A stretch of 5,372 bases of DNA, taken from Clostridiales bacterium (GTDB lineage Bacteria > Bacillota > Clostridia > Christensenellales > DUVY01). This document shows, in pieces, positions 1 through 5,372 of this stretch. The first letter of the stretch is position 1. Each line of letters opens with the position of its first letter. A program made the position numbers and the translations under genes. The notes below the pieces were generated by a model. The model saw only the letters and a list, made by a program, of their open reading frames with translations, ran no database searches and had not been told where the DNA came from. The DNA lies in NCBI GenBank assembly GCA_031290295.1, contig JAITNT010000060.1, positions 1 to 5,372 of the forward strand, given 5' to 3'.

Positions 1-2469
1 AACGAGCAAATCGAGATTACGCGTTATAACCCCGGTATAGCCGAGGGGCTTAACGGTTATCAGCTCGAGGAGCGTACCGCGAGCGGTCTTATAAACAACC
101 GTAAAATTGCCGCCTCAAAATCCGTACCCGTAATAATTCTCGCGAACGTGTTCACGTTCTTTAATATGCTGATATTAGCGCTCGCCGCTATAATGATAGC
201 GTTCGCCAAATTCGAGCAAATGCTTTTTGTCGCTATCGCGCTTATAAATCTTTTTATCGGCACGTTCCAGGAGATACGCGCCAAGCTCGCCGTGGAAAAG
301 CTGTCGCTTGTCACCGCCCCCAAAGCGCTCGTAATCCGCAGCGGCAGGGAGCAAGCGATCCCTATATCCGAAATCGCGCTCGACGACATACTTATCATCG
401 ATTACGGCAAGCAGGTAAGCTGCGATTGCAAGGTGCTGAACGGCTCCGTAGAGGTCAACGAATCGTTGCTCACGGGCGAATCCGTATCCGTAAAAAAAGG
501 CCCGGGCGACATTCTGCTCGGAGGCAGCTTTATTTCATCGGGCAAGGCGTACGCGCGGGTAGAGCATATAAACGCCGACAACTACGTCGCGCAGCTCACC
601 ATTCAAGCCAAAAAATACAAGAAGCCCGTTTCCCCGCTTTTGAAATCCATGCGCAATATCATAAAGGTCATCGGCTTCATTATTATTCCGCTGGGGGCGG
701 CTACCTTTGCCACAAGCTATCTCCGCTCCGCAGGCGGGGCGGTCGCCGACCCCGTGGAATCCGCGTTCGTGGCTACCGCGGGCTCTATGGTCGGCATGAT
801 ACCGTCCGGAATGTTTCTGCTTACCTCGGTAGCCCTTTATGTTTCTCAGGGGCGGCTTGCGCGGCATAAGGCGCTCATACAGGAAATGTACTGTATAGAA
901 ATGCTGGCGCGCGTGGACACGCTGTGCCTTGACAAAACGGGCACGATTACGGACGGCTCTATGCGCGTAAAGGAAGTAATCAAGCTGTCCGGTATGCGGT
1001 ACGATCTAGGCGAGCTTATCGGCTCCTATCAGGCGGCGACTCTTGACAACAATCAAACCGCCCACGCGATAGGCGCGTTGTATCCGCACAACAACACCTA
1101 CAAGGCGGTCAGAATACTGCCTTTTTCGTCGGCGCGCAAATACAGCGCGGTCATGTTCCATGAGATAGGCACCTTCGCGCTCGGCGCGCCGGAATTCATG
1201 ATACACGGGCTTGACCGAGAGCTTGCCAAAAGAATCGACCGCTACAGCGCGCAGGGCTTGCGCGTGCTGATGCTCGCAAGAAGCGCGCGAGCCATATCTA
1301 AGGACGGCGAGCTGCCGCCCGATATGGCGCCCGCCCTGCTGCTGCTTATAGAGGACAACATTCGTCCCGACGCACCCCAAACTATCAGGTGGTTCGTGGA
1401 AAACAACGTCAATATACGCATAATCAGCGGCGATAATCCGGTGACCGTTTCCGAAATAGCCGCCCGCGTGGGCGTAGCGGGCGCGGAGCGTTACGTCAGT
1501 CTGGAGGGTCTTTCTATCCCCGAGGTAATCGCTATAGCGGACAAGTATATCGTTTACGGCAGAGTGACCCCCGAGCAAAAGGCCGCTCTCGTCAAGGCCA
1601 TGAAAGCGCAGGGGCATACCGTAGCTATGACGGGCGACGGCGTTAACGACATTCTCGCCCTTAGGGAGGCGGACTGCGCGATAGCTATGGCGGAGGGCTC
1701 GGAGGCGGCGCGCAAGGTCAGTCAGCTGGTGCTCATGAATAACTCATTCGCGTCTATGCCGCAGGTAGTCAGCGAGGGTCGGCGCGTAATCAACAATATC
1801 CAAAAGTCCTCCGCGCTTTATTTGATGAAAACTATCTTCACGATCGCTTTCACGGTTTTGATACTGTCGCTCGGATCCGTGCTCAACATCACGACTTATC
1901 CTCTGCAGACTAATCACATGATGATTTTGGAAATTTTAGTTATCGGCGGGCCGTCCTTCTTCCTTGCCCTGCAGCCTAACACCAAACGTCTGGAGGGTAA
2001 ATTTATAGTCAATCTGTTCCTTAACGCAACCCCCGCCGCCTTAACGCTGCTGCTTAACGCGACCGCGGTGCTTATCTATTTCGCCGTAGCGGGAAGAACG
2101 CCGCCCGACCTTACGGGCGCAAACGAGTTGGCGACGCTTCTGGTGCTGAGTATAACCTGCGCCGGCGTGTTAATGCTGTTCAGAATGTGCCTGCCGTTTA
2201 CAAAAATAACCACGCCTATTTTCGTAAGCATGACCGCGATGATAATTTTGATTTTTGCATTGTCGGGAATCCCCGCGTTAAGCGCGCTGTTCGCGATGTT
2301 CGCTATCGATATATCCACGCTTACCGCAATGGACTTCATGTTCTTCTTCATTATAATTCAAGCCAGCAACAGCGTCTACATCATGATAAATATGCTCATT
2401 ACACGCTCCCGAAATCCGCTTAACCTCCGCGCCCCGCAAAAGAAAGCGAAAAACAAGCGCCGCGGTTAG
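1..2469 (+). CDS. Cation-transporting P-type ATPase, CtpE-like, 5'-partial
   Basis: ATP-driven cation pump of the inner membrane, with 822 residues visible in frame 1 and a TAG stop. The frame is open from base 1, and the translated N-terminus (YNPGIAEGLNGYQLEERTAS) matches the usual start region of CtpE-like pumps, so only a few residues are probably missing. Seen (window codon numbering): actuator motif LTGES at 157-161; phosphorylation motif DKTGT with D311; LGAPE at 394-398 where many pumps have KGAPE; IRPDAP near 454; GDNP at 477-480; hinge TGDGVND at 544-550. Predicted helices: about 52-68, 74-90, 220-242, 254-282, then six between 604 and 800, followed by a Lys/Arg-rich tail. The M4 motif reads IPSG (267-270) instead of the common PEG, and M5 carries K610. 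The family includes mycobacterial CtpE, linked to calcium uptake. The ion here is not determinable; calcium or another divalent cation is inferred. The family call is firm, the substrate is not. Confidence 0.93.
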   Translation, partial: NEQIEITRYNPGIAEGLNGYQLEERTASGLINNRKIAASKSVPVIILANVFTFFNMLILALAAIMIAFAKFEQMLFVAIALINLFIGTFQEIRAKLAVEKLSLVTAPKALVIRSGREQAIPISEIALDDILIIDYGKQVSCDCKVLNGSVEVNESLLTGESVSVKKGPGDILLGGSFISSGKAYARVEHINADNYVAQLTIQAKKYKKPVSPLLKSMRNIIKVIGFIIIPLGAATFATSYLRSAGGAVADPVESAFVATAGSMVGMIPSGMFLLTSVALYVSQGRLARHKALIQEMYCIEMLARVDTLCLDKTGTITDGSMRVKEVIKLSGMRYDLGELIGSYQAATLDNNQTAHAIGALYPHNNTYKAVRILPFSSARKYSAVMFHEIGTFALGAPEFMIHGLDRELAKRIDRYSAQGLRVLMLARSARAISKDGELPPDMAPALLLLIEDNIRPDAPQTIRWFVENNVNIRIISGDNPVTVSEIAARVGVAGAERYVSLEGLSIPEVIAIADKYIVYGRVTPEQKAALVKAMKAQGHTVAMTGDGVNDILALREADCAIAMAEGSEAARKVSQLVLMNNSFASMPQVVSEGRRVINNIQKSSALYLMKTIFTIAFTVLILSLGSVLNITTYPLQTNHMMILEILVIGGPSFFLALQPNTKRLEGKFIVNLFLNATPAALTLLLNATAVLIYFAVAGRTPPDLTGANELATLLVLSITCAGVLMLFRMCLPFTKITTPIFVSMTAMIILIFALSGIPALSALFAMFAIDISTLTAMDFMFFFIIIQASNSVYIMINMLITRSRNPLNLRAPQKKAKNKRRG

Positions 2470-2496
2470 GGGGCGACGGCATAACGGGCTTGTTTT
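2450..2496 (+). terminator. Possible intrinsic terminator overlapping the ATPase stop codon
   Basis: A 9-base inverted repeat, aaaacaagc (2450-2458) and gcttgtttt (2488-2496), encloses the TAG stop at 2467-2469. The stem can extend inward through gccg (2459-2462) and cggc (2477-2480) with an internal bulge. It ends in TTTT followed by AATT. The A-rich left arm and T-rich right arm fit a terminator that could act in both directions, but the loop is long, the T tract short, and the left arm lies inside the coding sequence. This is the only terminator-like structure seen after the ATPase. Confidence 0.35.
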
Positions 2497-2623
2497 AATT
2501 GCATGGGATACGTGTAAACAAACCGTGTCCGTACTTAGCGGGGAGCTGAAAGCGACGCGGCAATCCGGAAACCGCCTGCTGTACACGGTAATGCGGAATG
2601 AGAAAAGCGGACAAGTTAAAACT

Positions 2624-2662
2624 GGATTGCCACACTTCGGCTTCGCCTCGTTCGCAATGACA
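2624..2662. repeat. Short palindromic interspersed repeat of the attgcc/cgcaatga type
   Basis: The segment starts ggattgccacacttcgg and ends ttcgcaatgaca. Arms attgc (2626-2630) and gcaat (2654-2658) are complementary and enclose a small inner hairpin, ggc-ttc-gcc (2639-2647). It resembles the abundant intergenic repeats of many bacterial genomes whose ends read GATTGCCAC and CGCAATGACA. Only one copy lies in the window, so its repeat status rests on recalled similarity and not on copies seen here. Confidence 0.5.
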
Positions 2663-2725
2663 ATGACGGCTTTTAACCGAACAATACGAGTATGCAGTAA
2701 TAACCCGGATAAGACTATGCCGTTG

Positions 2726-2800
2726 AAGTCCGCCCGAATGCGAAAAAGCGAGACGTAGCCGCAGGCGCAGCGAGCGCGCATTCGCGTATGGGCGGCAAAA
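2726..2800. repeat. GC-rich hairpin repeat, unit 1
   Basis: First unit of the repeat cluster. It shares its first 18 bases (2726-2743, aagtccgcccgaatgcga) with unit 2 (2799-2816), and its 24-base block at 2764-2787 is identical to 2845-2868 in unit 2. It can fold into a long hairpin: ccgccc (2730-2735) pairs with gggcgg (2790-2795), and gaatgcg (2736-2742) with cgcattc (2777-2783), leaving a six-base bulge at 2784-2789. It codes for nothing recognisable and has no T tract, so terminator function is not supported. Confidence 0.7.
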
Positions 2801-2883
2801 GTCCGCCCGAATGCGATTAAGCGATACGAAGCCGCCGCTAAGGCGGCGCAGCGAGCGCGCATTCGCGTTTGGTCGGCTCTCTT
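2799..2883. repeat. GC-rich hairpin repeat, unit 2, with inner palindrome
   Basis: Second unit, directly following unit 1. Its outer arms gaatgcg (2809-2815) and cgcattc (2858-2864) repeat those of unit 1. Between them it carries eight more bases than unit 1, which build an inner perfect stem: gccgcc (2831-2836) with ggcggc (2842-2847) around the loop gctaa. The right end differs from unit 1, reading gtttggtcggct where unit 1 has gtatgggcggca, so the outermost pairing seen in unit 1 is weakened here. Confidence 0.7.
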
Positions 2884-2912
2884 GCGCGCATTCACGTTTG
2901 GTCGGCTTTCAA
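2884..2912. repeat. Partial third repeat copy running into the cyclase stop codon
   Basis: Bases 2884-2907 repeat 2855-2878 of unit 2 with a single difference (attcacg against attcgcg), giving a 29-base tandem period at the right end of the cluster. Only the right portion of the unit is present. The 29-base period would end at 2912, so it covers the cyclase stop codon at 2909-2911, although similarity fades after 2907. Confidence 0.65.
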
Positions 2913-4051
2913 CCCGCGTCCGTTTTTACGCCGCTTTTAACGCGCCGTTTGTCCTCGTACATCAAAGCGTCCGCGCGTCCGAAAGCGTCCTGAATGCTGC
3001 GGTCGCTTGACCTCGAATAAAGCGTAAGCCCTACCGCGAACGTGAACAGCGGGTTCTCCTCGGTAAATTTTTTATACATAGCCGCAACGTCGGCTTCGGC
3101 GCGCTTCATATCGGCGTGACGGAATATAATAGTGAATTCGTCGCCGCCGATGCGGTAAACCGAACCGTTAACAGAAAAGCTCTTGTCCATCATTTCGGCA
3201 AAAAGTCGCAGGTATCTGTCGCCCGCGCTATGCCCCTGCTTATCGTTAATTTCCTTTAGATTATTCAGGTCGAACATTGCGGCGATAAATTCCGTCGGGT
3301 GCGACGGGTCAAGATTTATCGCCTTGATATCCTCCTCGAAGGCGGTGCGGTTACCCAGACCCGTAAGATAATCGGTGTATGCGAGCCTCTTAAAAAACGG
3401 GTCCGCCGTTTTGTTAATCACAAGATACGCCGCGAAACCGAGCACGGCGGCAATAAGCGCCAGACTGATAACGCCGTAAATCATGATATTGACGTACGCC
3501 GTACGGATATTTTGCGCGCCGAACACAAGCGCCGCCGCGCCTATTATATCGCCGTCCGCATTTTTAAGCGGAACAAAAACCGTGTAAAGACCGTTTTTAT
3601 TGATTCTATCCGCCGATACGGTGTCGCCGCCGAACGCCGAAGCAAGATACTCCGCGTAATCCGCTTCTACCTCCGCGCCTACCGTCTTAAAACCGGATGC
3701 GTCGGGGTTCGATGCGTCTACCGCATAAATATATCCGTCGCCGTCTTTTTTGAACGCAAAGAGTTGCTCCAGGTCCGCAAGCCCGCGAATATGGTACATC
3801 TCGTGCCGAATGCTTTGGTAGTCGCCGTTAGTACCCGACGCGGGCGAAATCCTCTCGAAAGCCTCCGCGTTCTCGGCTAAGTATGTTTGAAATTCGCCTG
3901 CGGCGCGGCCTGCGCGTTCTTTTATTTCAGACGTCACGGTATTGTATGTCGTAAAATACAACGCGAAAAAAACCGAAGCCGAGATAAGCACAACCGCGGC
4001 GACGCAGATTATTACTATCTTTATATCCAGTTTCTGTAAAAGCTTCTTCAT
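2909..4051 (-). CDS. Membrane-bound diguanylate cyclase with extracytoplasmic sensor and GGDEF domain
   Basis: Complete 380-residue protein predicted to make cyclic di-GMP from two GTP at the inner face of the membrane. Seen: short basic N-terminus, helix 1 at about 11-33, an extracytoplasmic region 34-187, helix 2 at about 188-212, and a GGDEF domain from about 222 (DYLTGLGNR at 227-235) to the end. Active-site residues match the PleD scheme: D261 for metal, N269 and D278 for guanine, GGDEF at 302-306, and late K368. The outer region has strand-rich stretches (YIYAVDAS, YTVFVPLKNADGDIIGAA) suggesting a single Cache/PAS-like ligand sensor; that is inference. The RxxD inhibitory site normally five residues before GGDEF reads SVNG (294-297), so product inhibition through it is unlikely. 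The ATG at 4051 follows a GAGGT with six-base spacing. No EAL or HD-GYP domain is present. The gene is divergent from the histidine kinase and convergent with the ATPase. Confidence 0.95.
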   Translation of the reverse strand: MKKLLQKLDIKIVIICVAAVVLISASVFFALYFTTYNTVTSEIKERAGRAAGEFQTYLAENAEAFERISPASGTNGDYQSIRHEMYHIRGLADLEQLFAFKKDGDGYIYAVDASNPDASGFKTVGAEVEADYAEYLASAFGGDTVSADRINKNGLYTVFVPLKNADGDIIGAAALVFGAQNIRTAYVNIMIYGVISLALIAAVLGFAAYLVINKTADPFFKRLAYTDYLTGLGNRTAFEEDIKAINLDPSHPTEFIAAMFDLNNLKEINDKQGHSAGDRYLRLFAEMMDKSFSVNGSVYRIGGDEFTIIFRHADMKRAEADVAAMYKKFTEENPLFTFAVGLTLYSRSSDRSIQDAFGRADALMYEDKRRVKSGVKTDAG

Positions 4052-4057
4052 GCCTAT

Positions 4058-4062
4058 ACCTC
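4058..4062 (-). promoter_or_regulatory. Ribosome binding site of the cyclase gene
   Basis: On the minus strand GAGGT lies six bases before the ATG at 4051. It supports that start, which also gives a sensible short basic N-terminus ahead of the first membrane helix. Confidence 0.7.
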
Positions 4063-4072
4063 GTACGCACTT

Positions 4073-4102
4073 ATTTTACAATTAAAATATACAATATTTC
4101 AA
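4073..4102 (-). promoter_or_regulatory. Candidate promoter of the cyclase gene
   Basis: On the minus strand, TTGAAA (plus-strand 4097-4102) and TAAAAT (4073-4078) are separated by 18 bases. Transcription would begin near 4066 and give a leader of only about 15 bases that still contains the ribosome binding site. The region is so AT-rich that chance matches are likely. Confidence 0.3.
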
Positions 4103-4129
4103 AAATTTTAGCAATATATTAAGCGTAAC

Positions 4130-4153
4130 TTATAAAAAATATTATTTTTATAA
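4130..4153. repeat. AT-rich inverted repeat in the divergent promoter region
   Basis: ttataaaaa (4130-4138) and tttttataa (4145-4153) are perfect 9-base complements around a six-base centre. The site lies upstream of both divergent genes, so it could be an operator or architectural site. With almost no G or C it may equally be chance in low-complexity DNA. Confidence 0.35.
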
Positions 4154-4209
4154 TAACTACAATCCCGCAGAAAAATATTCCATTTTAGCAGTACAATCGG
4201 CTCATGTTG

Positions 4210-4218
4210 TGATATAAT
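4210..4218 (+). promoter_or_regulatory. Extended -10 promoter of the histidine kinase gene
   Basis: TGATATAAT combines the TG of an extended -10 with a perfect TATAAT (4213-4218). No good -35 lies 16-18 bases upstream (sequence near 4190-4195 is agtaca), which extended -10 promoters can tolerate. Transcription would start near 4225, giving a leader of about 64 bases. A second TATAAT at 4262-4267 also lacks a -35 and is a weaker candidate. Confidence 0.5.
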
Positions 4219-4275
4219 ATGCTTACTATATTAGGGTTTTATATGGTTTTTTACGAAATCGTATAATCTGCCTCT

Positions 4276-4284
4276 AAAGGGGAG
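4276..4284 (+). promoter_or_regulatory. Ribosome binding site of the histidine kinase gene
   Basis: AAAGGGGAG lies four bases before the ATG at 4289. Upstream in this frame the first stop is TAG at 4232-4234 and no other ATG intervenes, so the 4289 start is well supported. Confidence 0.8.
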
Positions 4285-4288
4285 CATA

Positions 4289-5372
4289 ATGCAGAACAAA
4301 GCTAACAAAGAAACGCTTTATAATATTTTAGACAGCCTTGACACGCCGATTTATGTTTCCGATCCGGACACGTACGAGCTGTTGTACGTTAACCGCAAGC
4401 TTAGGTCAATCTACGGTGTTGCCGACCCGCGCGGCGAAACCTGCTGGAAGCTTCTCGGACAGACTACCGCGCCTTGTCCGGACTGCCCTTGCCCCGAGCT
4501 CAAAAAAAATCCGTCTAAGGCTATAGTCGCCGAGGGCAAGAATCCTCAAAATAACCATACTTATTCACGCACGGATACATTTATCGATTGGCACGACGGA
4601 CGCGTCGTCCATATGCGGCATTCTACCGACGTTACCGACGCCCGTATGTCCCGTGAAAGGGTCGAAAAGTACATCAAGGAATTAGAGCTGGCGACGCTTA
4701 ACTCCGAGCGCGCCAACAACGCTAAGCGCGACTTTTTATCGCGCATGAGCCACGAGATCCGCACGCCTATGAACGCGATAATCGGCATGGCGCATATCGC
4801 GGGTACCTCCTCCGATCAGGAAAAGGTCAAGCGCTGTATCGAAAAAATCAACAGCTCATCCAAGCAGCTTCTCTCGATAATTAACGACATTCTCGATATG
4901 TCGAATATAGAGGCCGCCAAGTTCGAGCTTTCTAACGAGAAGTTCGACCTCGAAAAAATGCTCATAGACGTATGCAATCTGATAACGGCAAAAGCCGAGG
5001 AAAGACAGCAGAATTTTCAAATAAGCATAGACAAGGACGTAGAAAAATATTACGTCGGCGACAGTATGCGGCTTTCGCAGGTTATAATTAATCTGCTTAC
5101 CAACGCCGTCAAATTTTCACCCGAAAATTCCGATATACTTTTGAACATAAGCAAGATTAGCGCGGGCGAAAAAAATGCGACCCTAAAATTTGAGGTTATC
5201 GACCACGGCATAGGCATATCCCGGGAAAACCTCGCCAAGCTTTTTGTTCCGTTTGAACAGGGCGACGGCAGTATTTCACGGCGGTACGGCGGCACGGGGC
5301 TGGGGTTGGCTATCTGCAAAAGTATCGTCAATCTTATGAACGGCAATATATCCGCGGAAAGCGAGGAAGGCA
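4289..5372 (+). CDS. Cytoplasmic PAS-containing sensor histidine kinase, 3'-partial
   Basis: 361 residues are visible and the frame runs off the window. Predicted to autophosphorylate on a histidine and pass the phosphate to a response regulator. Seen: N-terminal PAS domain (about 8-119, opening ILDSLDTPIYVSDPDTYELL and closing near HSTDVTDAR), a charged probable coiled-coil linker (about 120-147), HisKA with H155 in SRMSHEIRTPMNAIIGM, then HATPase with N-box INLLTNAVKFS (N272), G1 DHGIGIS (D305), F-box LFVPFEQ and G2 GGTGLGLAI (334-342). No signal peptide or membrane helix is present, so an intracellular signal is likely. The PAS domain carries C52, C63, C66 and C68, of which CPDCPC is a tight cluster. 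The HEIRTPMNAIIG H-box and RRYGGTGLGL style are common in hybrid kinases, so receiver or Hpt domains may follow beyond the window; this is inference. The start rests on the strong ribosome binding site. Divergent from the diguanylate cyclase. Confidence 0.93.
   Translation, partial: MQNKANKETLYNILDSLDTPIYVSDPDTYELLYVNRKLRSIYGVADPRGETCWKLLGQTTAPCPDCPCPELKKNPSKAIVAEGKNPQNNHTYSRTDTFIDWHDGRVVHMRHSTDVTDARMSRERVEKYIKELELATLNSERANNAKRDFLSRMSHEIRTPMNAIIGMAHIAGTSSDQEKVKRCIEKINSSSKQLLSIINDILDMSNIEAAKFELSNEKFDLEKMLIDVCNLITAKAEERQQNFQISIDKDVEKYYVGDSMRLSQVIINLLTNAVKFSPENSDILLNISKISAGEKNATLKFEVIDHGIGISRENLAKLFVPFEQGDGSISRRYGGTGLGLAICKSIVNLMNGNISAESEEG

Larger units (their letters stand above)
2470..2908. 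other. Gap between convergent genes, no gene, repeat-bearing
   Basis: This 439-base stretch lies between the stops of the ATPase (+) and the cyclase (-). Open frames here are short or are tails of frames antisense to the ATPase, have no ribosome binding site that I can see, and encode Arg/Ser-rich sequence with no recognisable domain. Bases 2497-2620 show only a weak stem, ggatacg (2506-2512) with cgtgtcc (2524-2530), with no T tract. The rest holds the repeats listed separately. Confidence 0.6.

Noticed and set aside
148..150. GTG as start codon of the ATPase
   Set aside because: The frame is open to base 1 and the upstream residues match the N-terminal region of the family; GTG lies inside the first membrane helix region and has no ribosome binding site.
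1006..1617. 203-codon open frame on the minus strand
   Set aside because: It lies fully inside the ATPase catalytic region, antisense to conserved motifs, and its translation is His/Arg/Tyr-rich with no domain.
2278..2895. 205-codon open frame on the minus strand spanning the ATPase end and the gap
   Set aside because: It consists of antisense ATPase sequence plus translated repeats (MRARCA occurs twice because of the repeat units), with no ribosome binding site and no recognisable domain.
2726..2912. CRISPR array
   Set aside because: Only two full units and one partial, adjacent to each other, with unequal lengths and no unique spacers; no cas genes are present.
3299..3880. 193-codon open frame on the plus strand
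   Set aside because: It is antisense to the GGDEF protein, whose motifs are unmistakable; the translation is arginine-rich without family features.
4225..4288. Riboswitch, for example for c-di-GMP, in the kinase leader
   Set aside because: The predicted leader is about 64 bases, AT-rich, and shows no stem arrangement or conserved core of a riboswitch that I recognise.

Overview
The window holds three protein-coding genes. They are the 3' part of a P-type cation-transporting ATPase (+ strand, 5' end outside the window), a complete membrane-bound diguanylate cyclase on the - strand, and, divergent from the cyclase, the 5' part of a PAS-containing sensor histidine kinase (+ strand, 3' end outside the window). 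Moderate GC in the genes, frequent ATA isoleucine codons, strong AGGGGAG/GAGGT-type ribosome binding sites, an AT-rich promoter region and the style of the proteins all suggest an uncultured member of the Bacillota, probably class Clostridia. This is inference; no taxonomic marker gene is present.

Layout. 1-2469: CtpE-like P-type ATPase with all cytoplasmic catalytic motifs intact and about ten predicted membrane segments. 2470-2908: a 439-base gap between convergent genes with no convincing gene. It begins with a possible terminator hairpin that overlaps the ATPase stop codon, continues with a short palindromic repeat of the widespread 'attgcc...cgcaatga' kind, and ends with a cluster of GC-rich repeats: two long hairpin-forming units followed by a partial third that runs into the stop codon of the cyclase. 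2909-4051: GGDEF protein with an extracytoplasmic sensor region between two membrane helices. 4052-4288: AT-rich divergent promoter region with an extended -10 promoter facing the kinase, a weaker candidate facing the cyclase, and an AT-rich inverted repeat. 4289-5372: soluble histidine kinase with an N-terminal cysteine-bearing PAS domain, HisKA and most of the HATPase domain.

The two right-hand genes are signalling proteins, one making the second messenger c-di-GMP and the other starting a phosphorelay, and they share one intergenic control region. Co-regulation or a functional link is possible but not shown. The ATPase is convergent to them, separated by repeats, and is probably an independent transcription unit. 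I see no clear sign of an undescribed defence, mobile or RNA-based system. The most noteworthy points are the cysteine cluster in the kinase PAS domain, the absent inhibitory site of the cyclase, the PSG substitution in the transport helix of the ATPase, and the hairpin repeat cluster.
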